Of a stretch of 64,000 bases of DNA, positions 23,666-35,504 are shown piece by piece. How positions within the stretch are numbered: the stretch's first letter is position 1; each line of letters starts with the position of its first letter. The translations under genes were made by a program, and so were the position numbers. The notes under the pieces were generated by a model. The model had not been told where the DNA came from, ran no database searches, and was given only the letters and a program-made list of their open reading frames with translations. The stretch is taken from positions 310,001 through 374,000 of the forward strand of contig JASKOT010000010.1 in NCBI GenBank assembly GCA_032158125.1. The letters run 5' to 3'. This stretch comes from Papiliotrema nemorosa. Its lineage: Eukaryota; Basidiomycota; Tremellomycetes; Tremellales; Rhynchogastremaceae.

Positions 23666-26600
23666 ATGGCGCGTAGCCCTCGAAACCTCAACGCGCAAAC
23701 TGCTGTTTCTACCCCAGTCCCCGATCCATCCGTGCCCAGGACTCGAACCCGTTCTCGCCCTTCCGTTCTAAGTACACCCACCCCTGTGACACCCGCTGCT
23801 TCGTTCTCCACTGCGCCACCTACCCCTTCACCACTCGGACAGGTCGAAAATGTCGCTTCGAGTAGCAAGGCTCCCCGGCAGTCAGTAGAGGCCAAGACGC
23901 ATGGACTACGGAGTGTACTCGGAGAGAGGGAAAGGACGCCTTGTCCATTTCCCGGAGAATATGGTGGCAGAGAAAAGTGTGGGGTGTCAGAGGAAGATGA
24001 GAAGGACGAAGTGTTGATGGCTCTAGCGGCCGCATGTGCCAAAATGGTGCGTTTGACCCCTACCAAACCCCTCTCGTTTCGATCGCACTAATCCCAGGAC
24101 AATCGCGCCATCTCTGCCGAGGAAGCAGCATCCATCGCCATTGACGAAGGATGGCTCAGACCACCCTCGGCTGCCATCATTCCCGCCGCCGTCATCAACA
24201 ATGCCATCCGCAGTCATCAGAAACGATCTTCCTCCGCCACTCCCCCTCGACCCTGCTTGCTCCACAAATATCAACTATCTGGATCCGTCAACGAATCGGT
24301 ACTCGAAGCCGCCTTGCACCCTGCCGCGTTCAGCGGCGCTGCTCGACCCAAGGGTCCTGTCTGGTTTCTCGCGCCAGTAGGCAAGGTCAAGTGGAAGAAC
24401 CCCTTTGCCGGTATCGATGTGCCCAAAGTACCCGTCAGAAAGCCCGGACCGCCCAAGCGAGTTAAGGACGTCAAGCCGAAACCCGGTCCACCGCGTGCCG
24501 AGAGCAAGGAAAAGGACAGGGACAAAGGCAAGGCGAAGATCGCTCCAGCCGCTCCGGTCAAGATCCGCTTGGTCGTCGGTTCACACCCTACACCAGAAGA
24601 AGACGATGTGGCGAGCGAGGCGGGCAGCAGCTCGATGGGATCTGGAAGTGCATCCAGGAGGGGATCCGTGGTTCAAGGCGACGAATCGACCATGCCCATC
24701 GCTATCAAATCTATTCCAGCCGCACGTCGAGTCAAGAGCTATATTGATTCGTCCGACGAAAGTGACACATCTGATTCCGACGTCGAGGCGACATCTGGAC
24801 CTTCTCGGAACTCTGCTCGACCGATCAAGATTCGCAAAGAGCGCCCTCCACCCCTCCCTCTCAACGGGACGAATCCCGCACGGTCTTCCTTTTCACAACA
24901 TCTTTCCCGCTCACTGGGCTCTCCGTTCCTCGATTGGAGCGGAAACGGGGTACCGCCTTCTCCAACCCAATCTATTTCCTCCCCTTTCCCTTCCCACTCC
25001 CTCGACAACACCACATGGACAGTCCGCCATGAGGTTGATCGGTTCGCTGCTTTCGAAACGTCTAGCTCTAGCTCGGATGACGAGATGCGGGACTCGGTGG
25101 ATTGGGGCACTGCTTCAGGTTTCATGATCCGAAGCGCGGATGATACCGAGGACATCAAGCCAGTATGGAGTGCAGAAGACGAAGAGGCAAAGATTCGAGA
25201 AGCGACCGATGCTCTGCGCGTCTTGTTCCCTCTTTCATCCGAGGGGGATGTCGAGGTATCAGACGATCAGATCCACTTCAATCGCCTCGATAATCAACCC
25301 ACGGCGTCCGACACCTCGAGCATTACTGAGAGTGCCTCTACAGCCACCGTCATCCGCGGTGGACCCTTGAAAACTGCCGAGTTGGCGTGTCTGACTGCCT
25401 GGAACGGCATTTCGAGTCCGGTGGCATCGCCAAATTTCCGATCGATCTCCCATCCCCTACCCGATACCAGTCCGACCCAACATTTGTCCAAGCTCAGCCA
25501 TTCATTCGATGCGGGTGACATGGACATCGACGAGAGCCCCTGGTTGGATGAAGCTGGAGAGCTGCCTGTCAAGGCGGAAGACACCTTTTCGGACATCGAG
25601 CTGGATGCGGATGCCCTTTCGAATGTCGACGATATGCCAACTCCAGAGCACGATCGACAACTCAACACCGCCGCCTGGGCCAGGGAGGCTGCTGCCAGTT
25701 CGTCGTTCCGCGTCAAAGAGGAGAATGTAGATTACCCTTCTCCTCTGACTACCGAGTCGGACGACATTGGGGCTGCCGAGTTCCGCGCATCAAGGGCCGG
25801 TTCAACCGAGAGCCACACACCCTCGAGTGGGTTGTCCGAGCTTCCTCCTTACGAGCTTGAGGCAGATCGTGTGGTGGACAGGCCAGATGTCGAGGAAGTG
25901 CTGGTCGGCCCGGAAAGTATTAGCATGGAGGAGCTGGATGGCTGGTTCCCCGGTATGACACGACCTGACAAGACGCCACAACGTAATCGAGGCTCAAAGG
26001 GAAAATTGAACAAGGACCGAAGCGAGTTTTCCAGATGCAATGGCCCGTGGGGAGGCATCGGTGTTGGCATTCTCGGTGAAGCCCCGGATAGCCCGGCTTC
26101 CCCCGTCAACGTCAAATCCAAAGGTTCACGAGCCGAACTTCGACGAAGATCATCGGCCCGTACGCCTCAAGTCAATCGAGTGGTCACCAGTCTGCCGACA
26201 CCGCCTGCAGAAGTTGATATGGGTGCTTCAGTGCAGTCTTGTCCGAATGACCCTTGTGATATGGATCTAGATGCTATCGGACCGGATGATCTCGAGGCGG
26301 CTTGTGCTGAAGCGAAGAAGCGGGAGGAAAGGCATCGCAAAGCTTGCAAAGAGCAGGCGGAGAAGCAAAAAGCTCTATTTGACGCTTATCGTGACAAGGT
26401 TCGAGAGGGTCAATTGAGCGGGAGAAATCCCCACGACATCTCCCCGCCCGCTGGATGGGATCATACATCCCCTTGGTACGAGGCGTCTGCGGGACCCTGG
26501 GGATCTTCCGACTCTTCGCGGGTTCAGACTCCGTCGGCACTCTCACCCATGGCGCTTCACATGTCGGCCCTGTCGCTCGACACACCCATGTACGCCTCGA

Positions 26601-28292
26601 TGGATCCGAGTTCGCTGAAATCTCCGCCAGTCCTACCTTCGGCAGTGGGAATGTTGGGCGAGGTCTCCTCGCAACTAGAGGCCGATACCGCCATCGCAGG
26701 CAAAGCAGCGCCATCGTCGGCCAATTCTAGCACGCCCAAGCCAACGAATGCCGCTCTGCAAGCACCCATCCCAAGCAAGCCCTCAGTCACCCAACTTCCT
26801 CCTCTCGCACCTCGACCTGTGGCCCCTTCTGTGTCGGTAATCCCAGCAGCTGATAGCGCGTCCTCTACCACACCTTCGCCTGCGAGTACAAAGGCCAATC
26901 CGCCAAAGACGCAGGCCCCGCAAGCTAGCAAGCTGAGGTCGCCTGCTGATCTGAAACCCCCTACATTGGCTCCCAGACCGACACCTTCCCCGGCGTCTGC
27001 TACGCCTAGTCCAAGTCCTGTCAGCCGCGCTTCTCCCGCCGCCCGCCCGACCGCGCTGGAGAACGCGAAGCCTGCTGTCCCTGTCTCCGCTGCTTCAGCC
27101 TCGGCGACAGCGGTATCTAGACCCGCGGCACAGGGAGCAGCGGCACCAACGGCACCTGCACCCCAAGGTCGAACTGCTGCTCCAGCCGCTTTGGACACTC
27201 CGGCGAAAGCAAAAGCCGCACGGGCTGCTCAGGAAACAAGTAAGAAACCGCCTCCATCTGAAAATTCTTTGATCCCGCCGCCTACCGGTGCTCCCCCATC
27301 CAAGCCACAAGGCGCCATTACAAAGCCTCTGTGCGACGGCATCGACGCCTGTGTCGTGGACAACATTCCGGTCTACGCCCATGTCTCGGAGATTCGAGGG
27401 CTCAAATACACTCTTTTGCGTCGACTGGATACGGACTTTGGTATGTCTCGGCCCCACATTGATTGCATCAGGACAGAGCTAACTAGTCAGTAAATGCAAC
27501 GTCACTGCTCTCGGCTCTTGGAGTCACGGCTGCGAAGCAAGCAGAAGTCCTCTTTGAACCCTCGACATGGCTCAAATCGCACACTGCAGTCTCCACCCAT
27601 TGCAGCGCGAATGGAGGTTTGCATTCCGCTGGAGTGCCAGGTATATGGGTACCATTCCCTGAGGCGAGAGCTCTGGCGCAAAAGTTCAAGATGTCTAACG
27701 ACACCTTGATGTCGAACATTCTCAGGGAGGATCTCTTCCACTTGGTAAGCAAATAAGCCTCAAAGTGTGTGGGGCTATCCTGACCAGCAGTTCGCCATAT
27801 TGGCTTGCATCAACCCGGAGCACTCTCCAGGGGAAGCGTTTGGTTTGCCTGTGAGTCTGGGAAGCTCATACATTTTCAGTGCGATGCTCATCATGACAGT
27901 TCGTGTATAAACCACACCCTCAACCGGGATCGCAAAACAACTCTTCTGCGAATTCGTCGAGCTCCTCGCTCAGCTCTTCCTCTGCAAATTCGAAATCTGC
28001 GCCCAACCTTCCCGCCCTTTCCGCCTCGGCATCTGCAGTGCCTCCCAGCCGAGCGAGCGCAGCGCATCTAAAGGGTCCTTTGGTTCGATCAGCTCCACCC
28101 ACGCCACCGGATGGATGCCCTCAGCCTAAACGGCGACGAGCAACCATGTCGCTTGCCGGCGAGATTTCGCCTTTAGCCAAGGTTAGCTCGGTGACCGGCC
28201 CAATCGCTGCGGTACACGGCAAGAAACCACCACCGAGAGCGACAAGAGCAAGCATCGCTGGTGATACCCCGAAACCTAGGCTTGTCAAGTGA
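23666..28292 (+). CDS. Large putative transcription factor: GDS1-type winged helix plus KilA-N/APSES-like domain
   Basis: Five exons: 23666-24046, 24098-27440, 27491-27744, 27791-27850 and 27900-28292; about 1476 residues. Near residues 105-225 there is a winged-helix-like block resembling fungal GDS1-type proteins (DEVLMALAAACAKMDNRAIS, DEGWLRPPSAAII, then LLHKYQLSGS and GPVWFLAP). A very long disordered, acidic and then Ala/Pro-rich middle follows. Around residues 1085-1220 the spliced exons form a domain like KilA-N/APSES: YTLLRRLDTDFVNATSLLS, WLKSH, PGIWVPFPEARALAQKF. The tail is Ser-rich with a basic KRRRAT segment (possible nuclear signal). Nuclear DNA binding is inferred from the domains; I cannot name an orthologue. 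Confidence 0.75.
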
Positions 28293-28938
28293 TTGATCTG
28301 CGGCATCTGGTAGGCCACGGATATAGATGTTCCGCACTGTTCGCCTGTTCCTTCTGACTGCACTGAGCTCTTTGGGTCGTTTTCGATATCTATGCTGGTT
28401 CGAGATACAACCACTCAGCTTGATATTTACGCTTTATACCGACGTTTCGGATCGGACGATCCGGCACTCACCGCTCTTTCCGGGCTTAGCCCATTGACGG
28501 GTTCTGATATGAAAGAATACGAGACTGAATGAACGATGAGAGGAGGGGGAAGAGGAGGAGGAAAAGAGGGAGAATGAGAAAATAGGACATCGGGGGGGTC
28601 CTCCTTTGACAAACACACAAACGATCATTCATGTAAAAATACGAAAAGTGAAAAATGGAAGTTCTTTAACCTTTGTATATACTATATAGTCTTTACATAG
28701 TACTCGAGTACTTGGACCCCTCAAAATCTGTCGAGTAGACGTCTGAGAACGGGCAGGGGGAGAAGAGCATCCCCTGAAAACCTTTTATAGACGTCTTTGA
28801 CATGCCTGAATGCATAAAGTAGCAATGCATCATGCGACAGACTGTGACTGTGTGAAAAAGTATGCAGTGCGACTCAGTGAGCATTCCCTCCAGACAAACG
28901 TACCGGCAGTCGAATCTGCCATGTCTGAGACCGACACC
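28293..28938. other. Convergent intergenic region, AT-rich in the middle
   Basis: Lies between the stop codons of the putative transcription factor (+) and the unrecognised gene (-). It contains an A/T-rich block around 28625-28700, as expected of 3' UTRs, and no gene. Confidence 0.55.
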
Positions 28939-29870
28939 TCAAAATGCAGGAGAGGAATTTGAACTCTGTTCTGTTTGAAAAGACAGGTCTGATTCTTGTC
29001 GGACCGCAGGGGGTTTTTCTGGAATTGTCTCTTCTGTCGGGTCCTGAATAAGCAATGTATTGGAGACGATTTGTAAGAGGTCTTTCACGGTAGGATCCCC
29101 TCGGTGGATCCAAGCCTCTATCCTCTGATTGGCCGATTCTGTCCAATCTCCTCCGTCTCCCTCCCCTGCTCCTTCCCTTTTGGGGATCGTTGTAGTTTCC
29201 TTGCCATCCAAGGATGATGTCGAAGGCTCATGTCCGGTCTCCCAGAGCCTTGCGACGTGCTCTGTCCATTCTGACGTGAAAGTCGGCTCGGCAGGAAGGT
29301 CATCGTCCGTTGGGCCTTGAATATCGGCTTGTTGGCGCACAGTGTTGATTGTGGCAGAAACAAGTGTTTGAGCGATAACGTTCGTGGGAACTTGCTTGTG
29401 GTTCACCCCGCTCTGTCGCCATATCTCAGTGGCGGTCGGTAAGGCAGTGTCTGTAAAGTGAGTCGCGGCAATCTTCTTCACTGCTTCGAGCTCTCTCCCT
29501 CGGCTGTTGTAGACCGTATCGTCTATCACCGTGTCAGTGAATGCCTATCATCGATTAGCATACTAGGGGCTCACCGAATTCAGGCCAGACTTCCTTGGCA
29601 CACAGCTCAAAGTACCGGGGCTCGTTGATATCCAGCGAAAAGTCTGAAACGAGTGGCACTCCTGATACTTCCATGTCAATGTCAGTAAATATCCTTCGGT
29701 AATTGCTAAGTTGCTATTTCTGCGTAAGCGAGAGATTAACGGTACATCTTGCTGCCTTATATCCGCTTGCTGCTCTTTCATGAACATTCCCAGCCTGGTC
29801 AGACTCGTCGGAGTTTGGCGACATCGCGTAACAAGTCTTGAAGCGCCCTTTGAGCAGTGAGATCAGAGAT
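28939..29870 (-). CDS. Protein of unknown function; 5' end unresolved
   Basis: Two exons are well supported on the minus strand: 29575-29713 (includes DMEVSGVPLVSDFSLDINEP and YFELCAKEVWPEF) and 28939-29522 (starts DDTVYNSRGRELEAVKKIAA). The junction uses a GTGAGC donor and the second of two TAG acceptors; the first would run into a stop. Upstream, short exons 29746-29769 (QADIRQQD) and 29805-29870 (ISDLTAQRALQDLLRDVAKL) can be joined through 32- and 35-nt introns, but I find no clear start codon. A first exon therefore probably lies between 29880 and 30130. The C-terminal half is acidic, Ser/Thr-rich and probably disordered. I recognise no family. Confidence 0.5.
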
Positions 29871-30136
29871 CTCGCTTGCTACGCGTCACAGTCACAGGAG
29901 GATGGATCCTTTGTAGGGGTTCCCGTGTGATACTGGGTGATCGCCCCATGTGAAACGCGACATAACAATGCTCGGCGCCCCCGTCCTTCGCTTGATCAAG
30001 ATATGTGCATGTATCTTCCTGATGGGCAGTCTTCCATTTCTGCCCAATAATCGACGATCATTGCCACACTGAGACCGGCAGGACGTCCACCCTAAAACGC
30101 GCTGCTCTATGTTTTGTCCGGCGCATATCGTCAAGA

Positions 30137-31572
30137 TCACTTCTCGTCAAATGGATTCCTTGTATACTCAAGATCGTCGTCGCTATCTCCAAGCGAGTAC
30201 GGGTTCTCCTTTCTTGCTGGTGGGGTCTTGGGAATCTGTTGAACGAGCGATTTGTGTGCGGAAGGTAGAGATGGGTTTGGATCATCATCCTCGTCATCGA
30301 TCAACGACTTGTTTGCTGGAGGAGTAGGGCCGGGGGGCGACGTAGACATCAGGTCAACCTTCTTCTTAGGTAGAATACCCAATTTGGCTAGCGGTCAGCC
30401 GAAGTTCTGTTGAGGCTGACTCACCTGGATCTATCTTCCCGGCAGATCCGGTAGCCTTATCGGGGCTACCGATAGCTGGGCTTTGTCTACCTCCAGCTTC
30501 GACTCTCGACTGAGCAGCGACACGGACGGGAGGAGTTGGATCATCATACGCATCTGACGGCTGCCATCGCGCTGCGGGCTGTCGCAGCGGTGGATTCGAA
30601 GCAGTATGTGGGGAAATGGGAGTCGGTCCTGGATCGGTTGATTGGGAGGAGAATGATCTTGACGTTAGCAAGGATCTTGTGAGACACATACGAGGCATCA
30701 TCCCATCCTCGTCGATTCTGCTCCCCACCCCTATTCCCACCTGGTGTAGGCGTTCCCTGAGGGGATGGATTCCTCCATGGTTCGTTGCCCGTCTGACCCC
30801 AACCTGTCTCTCTGGCTCGATCAGGAGCAGAGCTCTGTGCGGCATGTTGGGTCTGAAACTCGGCATATTTTGCCTTGGCCTTGTTGAAGAAAGAGTTGAA
30901 GGTCTGTTTGCCGACTGTCCTTCAGTTCTTGGCGCTCGATATAACGTAGCAATACGGACCTTCGGCAAATTGATTGATTTTTTCTTCCATAGCTAGCATG
31001 CCTGGTGGGTTCTGACCATTCTGGTTATTCTGTTGACCGTACTGCTGGCCGTACTCTCGATCATCCCGACCGAAATGATCGTCGCCTCCTTGAGTGGGAC
31101 GATTGCGTCTGACTCTAGGCTGATATGGTAATTGCGATCCACGTCGTTCTGCCTCTTGCTCGTCCTGCATCTGCAGGGACCTCGCAAATTGCGCATCGAG
31201 ATCCATCTGTGACTGTTCCATGAGCCTTGAGCTCGTCTGCAAGGGTTTACTCACCTCTGCCTCGGTCCGGACATGCCTTTCGTCGGGCTTGAACTCGGGG
31301 TCGGTCATCGACAACAATGTCTCTATCGCACGATCTTGCGATCCACCGACTGATTCAAGGATCATTTCAATCACGGATGGTTCGACCGAGGGGAACATGA
31401 CCTGCAGCTCGGCCACTTTGGGGTCGGAAGGCGGTGGGCCCGTGGGCGGGGCATGGCTGATGGGAGCTGCGGCGGGAGCGTTGGACAATGGTGCAGAGAC
31501 TCGAGTAGCTGAGGTGGGTGTAGGCGTCCTGCCTGGTGATCCTACAGGCGGAGGTGATGGTGAGGAGGCCAT
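30137..31572 (-). CDS. CUE5: CUE-domain ubiquitin-binding protein (Cue5-like)
   Basis: Cue5-type proteins bind ubiquitin conjugates and, in yeast, act as autophagy receptors for ubiquitinated aggregates. Exons on the minus strand: 30960-31572, 30692-30914, 30425-30657 and 30137-30387; about 439 residues. A Pro-rich N-terminus leads into a CUE domain at about residues 51-93 (KVAELQVMFPSVEPSVIEMI, then SQDRAIETLLSM) with the MFP motif. LDAQFARSLQMQDEQ and FAEVGKQTFNSFFNKAKAKY follow, resembling the conserved region of Cue5. The C-terminus is Pro-rich and acidic (SLGDSDDD, NPFDEK). A 42-nt in-frame segment at 31213-31254 has strong donor and acceptor sequences and may be a further intron. Assignment to the Cue5 group is moderately sure. 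Confidence 0.82.
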
Positions 31573-31943
31573 GGTGTTCTGTTTGAAGAACGGTGAGAAG
31601 TGGTGGTCAAGAGATGAGGGAATGGCGGTGTTGTCGAGATGCAATGGCAGTCGTAGGCCCCGCGATGACGGCATCCATAACAACCACATCCCCTCCTTGC
31701 TTGGCCCGGCAATCAACAGTCCAGGAGATGCATCGCACCGAGGGAGAAGATGCATGACTGCCACAATCATCTGTGGATACTCACTAGTTGCGTGAGAAGC
31801 ACGACTGACAGTATCGAAGGGGTCGAGGCAGAAAGGACTTGAAATGCTCAGCGAGTCAGGCTTTAATCGTCTTCCTCTTTTTCTCGCATTCGACCATTTC
31901 TAGCCGTCTTCCATAGTTGGCAAGTCGCACTTGATCAAGAATC
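31573..31943. promoter_or_regulatory. Divergent promoter, CUE protein / first intronless gene
   Basis: 371 bp between two divergent start codons. I see no TATA element or repeat that can be named with confidence. Confidence 0.4.
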
Positions 31944-33212
31944 ATGAGCGATACCAAGATAACTTTGAATGACCCGGATGGTGAGCCGAAATGGTTGGCA
32001 TTGCTTTCGGGGGTGATCATCGATGATCCTGACACGAACGACAAGAAGTGGGAGATGAGTCTCCAGTGGGCTTACGACAAACCGCATGGTCCGTATCTTA
32101 CTGGCTCACTGACAGACGAAGGTGTTCACCAAGTTATCGAAGTGTTGAGAAGCACTTGCGCAAGCTATTCCTCAAAGGCGAACCAGCACGGCTACGAGGC
32201 GAGAAAGAATTTTTTACTCCGTCTAGTGAGGGAGTATGCAGGCGAAGACCGACCCTGGCACCCGGCTTCATGTCCAGAAGATCCTGCCTCGAAGCTTCAA
32301 CACGTGCGTACGGTGGATAATTTGCGCGAGAGGCATCCAGCGAAGAATGAGATTCATCTGACGGTGCCCTATCCGCGATCAAAAAGTGGTAACACGAAGC
32401 TCACCATCGTCATGAGGGATGCGCACGTCACAGACTGGGAGAAACCCGAGTATGGCACTACTGTGTACACCGCACCAGGTGTTGTGTGGATCAACAAAGT
32501 TGGATCACTCACCTCTCCTACCGCAGTCACGAAGGTGATCGAGCAAGATGCAACATTGCAGAAGGCCATGGAGGGCTGCGTGAGCCATGCTATCAGTCAA
32601 GGGTGGAACCCAAAAGGTTCGGCTGTTCCAACATCTCTCATCGAGTCTATCGATGCTGCTGTGAAGCACTGGGCGACTTTCGGAAAATACCCAAGCGATG
32701 TCTTGTCACAGTCGAAAAGTGACGTCTTGGATAATGTCAAGGTGATCACTAGTCTCCGAGCCTCGCCTACACACAGCCATGAAATGGACCCAACAGGTAC
32801 AAGCAGTCGCGTGGAATATCGCAAGCATACGGGCAGAAAGAAGGGAGGCATCGTGATATGGCGCACATCAGATGTTTACAAAGACGAAACTGACGGGTCG
32901 TTCAAGCGAATGGCGCCAGAAGACTCCAAGAAGATGGTGCAGGGTATCATCTCTCAGATGGAAAGGTTTCATCTTGACGGGTATCCGGAGGAGACTATGC
33001 CGAGCACGTCTGGCTGGCAAGCAAGACAAGCTTGTCTGTTTGATATGCTGCGACAATGTAGCATTGACTGGGCAAACGAGGAGTATCACTTCGAGGACAT
33101 CACAACGGACATTTCAGAAGTGCAGCAATGGACTTACGCTGCTGGAAAGCTGCCATCGACATCCAAACCGCTATCACTGACGGTCAAGTTCAACTCCGCT
33201 CTGGGAGAGTGA
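31944..33212 (+). CDS. Intronless gene A of a three-gene tandem cluster; unknown family
   Basis: A single open exon of 422 residues, in a region where most genes have many introns. No signal peptide, membrane segment or known catalytic motif is evident; the composition is that of a soluble mixed alpha/beta protein. Layout: N-terminal strands and helices with ARKNFLLRLVREYAGEDRPW; a central part with TVYTAPGVVWINKVGSL and MEGCVSHAISQGWNPKG; a later MAPEDSKKMVQGIISQMERF helix and LFDMLRQCSIDW; and a short closing strand PLSLTVKF. The same order of elements occurs in the next two genes, which suggests divergent paralogs. Function unknown. I chose the first ATG (MSDTKI), which is preceded by an in-frame stop. 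Confidence 0.8.
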   Translation: MSDTKITLNDPDGEPKWLALLSGVIIDDPDTNDKKWEMSLQWAYDKPHGPYLTGSLTDEGVHQVIEVLRSTCASYSSKANQHGYEARKNFLLRLVREYAGEDRPWHPASCPEDPASKLQHVRTVDNLRERHPAKNEIHLTVPYPRSKSGNTKLTIVMRDAHVTDWEKPEYGTTVYTAPGVVWINKVGSLTSPTAVTKVIEQDATLQKAMEGCVSHAISQGWNPKGSAVPTSLIESIDAAVKHWATFGKYPSDVLSQSKSDVLDNVKVITSLRASPTHSHEMDPTGTSSRVEYRKHTGRKKGGIVIWRTSDVYKDETDGSFKRMAPEDSKKMVQGIISQMERFHLDGYPEETMPSTSGWQARQACLFDMLRQCSIDWANEEYHFEDITTDISEVQQWTYAAGKLPSTSKPLSLTVKFNSALGE

Positions 33213-33652
33213 GGGTCCATCAATCAGGAATTCAAGTCGAGTAGCGGTATCGCTAAAAGGAGGGACTTTGCGTGTATAGTCGGAAATGATTGCAAGGTGC
33301 CGCAGAGGCAGCGTGATACAGTTTGCATGGTGGATGCAATGCGTTTCTCAAATTCTTGCGTGACACTGTGTACGGTTTGCCGAGTCGGAGTGACTCGCCA
33401 GAGACAAGCACTCATCATACGTGTCAGAGGCATCTGGGAGAAGACGGCAAAGGAGCAAAAGAGTGGATCCTTTATAACTCTACCCCATCAGCTATCACTA
33501 CGATCCTTTTCTGCGAAGAACCTCACATTACGCATTGCTCATTGTTGCGGCGTATAAAGGCAGCAGGTCATTCTTGGTGACCCCTCTGCTGTTTGTGATT
33601 TCAGCCTCAGTCCACCTTAACTCCTTGCCACCTATATAATACATATTCGAGC
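33213..33652. other. Spacer between intronless genes A and B
   Basis: 440 bp containing the 3' end of gene A and the promoter of gene B with its TATA-like elements. No decayed further copy of the family can be recognised in it. Confidence 0.45.
33553..33558 (+). promoter_or_regulatory. Candidate TATA box of intronless gene B
   Basis: TATAAA lies 95 bp before the ATG at 33653. A second TATATAA (33633-33639) lies only 14 bp before the ATG, probably too close to serve as the core promoter. Spacing is plausible for the first but unproven. Confidence 0.35.
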
Positions 33653-35104
33653 ATGACTGATCACGAAAAGTCCCCATGGACGACTGAAGAAGTGAAGACT
33701 AGAACTGAAGGCACGGCAATCACTGCGAAGGTGGAGGGACGAAAGCGACGGAGTCTCGGGGACGGTACTTGGGAGTTTGCCGAGTGCTCAAAGAGCGACA
33801 TCGAGGGTTTCGTTGGGGCACTTAAAGCTCAAATATCATGTATGCCAAAGGAGGACGGGCGTACCCACTTTGGAACTGCCAAGTCTCTGAGAAGGTTCAT
33901 CAAAGCGAGCTTCGACCATTGGGTGGCGACAGAGAACCTTGCGGAAAGACCGTACAGACAAGGCTCGTCCCCCGATTCAGCTCGACCCAATGCCACCACA
34001 CTAGGCTTTGATATGGACTCCGGACAGGGTGTGGATATTGCTGACGAGCCCTCAGAACCCTCAGACTCGAAGCTCATTCAGCGATTCAGACTCAATTTCA
34101 AGAATCTGGCGCGAGAACCCGAGTGGCGATTCCCTGTCCCTCCCGTAATCGCTCATTCGCAGATTGAGAATGACGACAGTATCCTTCTCGCCATGGCGCC
34201 AGACATGAGACACACAAAGAGCGGAGATCTTATGTCCCTTTCCAAGGCTTTTGGCTCGAAGGGTGACAGGGTGGAAGACCTTCTCTTATCTTCTCTAGGG
34301 GAGCAAGGATACGACTTCGAGGGAAAGGCCCTAATCGAACCGTATCACATCCACGCGTTTGAGACTCGCTTGTCTGAGCACATCAGCCACAAACTCCGAG
34401 CTGCAAAAGAAGGCGCTTCTGGGGGGACCAAGATGCGAGCGTTCCTCTCTCACGAAGACGACGCCATGATGCCAGCCGTAAATCAGATCGACTTGCCAGC
34501 CCGGGAGAAGCTGAAGCCTGGGACTATCCTCCATTCTGCCTTGACACTGGAGGGGAGCACGACGCCAGTGTATGCAATCCAGCTACTTCCTTCGTCTCAT
34601 GTGGAAGAAACACAGTCGGAAGGGGGCAAATCCAAAGGCAAGAAGCGAAAAGTCGAGCTGAGCCTGTCTCTTCTGGTCAGAAATTATCATGATGCGGATG
34701 CGGCTCCCGTGAGTTTGGAGTCATTGGCTTTCACTGACTCGGTGGACTGCATGGCGCAATCGATCAACGATGACCTTGATCCAAAGGATAGGATTTCCTT
34801 CGATGGTCTGAAGGAGGAGAACTCAGCCTTCATAGATGATTGGGGGTTTGACATGGCGCGAAGTCTCTTGATCCACTTGCAACACTCGCACATCGGTAAC
34901 GAGGCTAATGGGTCGACCGTCCGCAAGAATGGCCCAAAGCTCTACCTGAGTGGTGGACCGACATTGCTGATTTCCTGTACATTCCCGAGCGGGGCATCCG
35001 AATCGAATCTTTCCGCCACGATGGGGGGTCTTTCGCTGGAACATCAAGCCGGAGATGAGGCAAAAGCCTCACAGGTAGCAACAGAAGATCAGGCTGAGGA
35101 GTAA
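33653..35104 (+). CDS. Intronless gene B of a three-gene tandem cluster; unknown family
   Basis: Single exon, 483 residues. Elements in order: GTWEFAECSKSDIEGFVGAL; LRRFIKASFDHWVATENL; EWRFPVPPVIAHSQIENDDS; LLLSSLGEQGYDFEGKALI; KPGTILHSALTLEGSTTPVY with AIQLLP; a Lys-rich GKSKGKKRKVELSLSLLV; a helix (VDCMAQSINDDL); and a closing LYLSGGPTLLISCTF. The EWRFP...PP, (L)GEQGYDFEG, PG-x3-H-x-AL and final GGPTLLI elements each have a counterpart at the matching place in gene C, and more weakly in gene A. No known domain recognised. The KKRK cluster could be a nuclear signal or simply part of a loop. It lies 440 bp after gene A on the same strand. Confidence 0.8.
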   Translation: MTDHEKSPWTTEEVKTRTEGTAITAKVEGRKRRSLGDGTWEFAECSKSDIEGFVGALKAQISCMPKEDGRTHFGTAKSLRRFIKASFDHWVATENLAERPYRQGSSPDSARPNATTLGFDMDSGQGVDIADEPSEPSDSKLIQRFRLNFKNLAREPEWRFPVPPVIAHSQIENDDSILLAMAPDMRHTKSGDLMSLSKAFGSKGDRVEDLLLSSLGEQGYDFEGKALIEPYHIHAFETRLSEHISHKLRAAKEGASGGTKMRAFLSHEDDAMMPAVNQIDLPAREKLKPGTILHSALTLEGSTTPVYAIQLLPSSHVEETQSEGGKSKGKKRKVELSLSLLVRNYHDADAAPVSLESLAFTDSVDCMAQSINDDLDPKDRISFDGLKEENSAFIDDWGFDMARSLLIHLQHSHIGNEANGSTVRKNGPKLYLSGGPTLLISCTFPSGASESNLSATMGGLSLEHQAGDEAKASQVATEDQAEE

Positions 35105-35504
35105 AGTATGGGCATCTTGATCTGTCCGGCGAGAGCGGACGATTTGTATGAGATGGAGGGTCGCGAATGCATGCGAAATAATCAAGCTGCTACGGCAGTG
35201 GTGTGCATTTGACTTCTCTTGAGCAACTCATCAGTCATGATCGCAAAAGCTGATACCCAATGGTGTCCGGCATCGGCACTGGAGATGTCACTGACTATGA
35301 CGTCGTCTCGGATCTGAAGCTTACCCAAACTCGGCTAGCATTTCATGTGTACGCAGGAGAAACAGACTCCCTTTCATGCGGCTTCCCCCCGATACCATTC
35401 TCCGAATTTTGGGGATTTGCAGTGCAGTATATCATGCACTTTCCCCCAAAAAAAGACTGTTTTCCCTCTTGATATTCTTTCATCAAGCATACCGCTACAG
35501 TATC
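35105..35504. other. Spacer between intronless genes B and C
   Basis: 400 bp with C runs, an A run (about 35449-35457) and a TATATCA element near 35430 that might serve gene C. An in-frame ATG at 35376 would extend gene C by 43 hydrophobic/basic residues, but this extension resembles translated leader sequence. Confidence 0.4.

Noticed and set aside
31237..31254. 18-nt GTGAGT...CAG segment in the CUE-domain gene as an intron
   Set aside because: Too short to be spliced; the alternative 42-nt version ending at 31213 is kept as a possibility.
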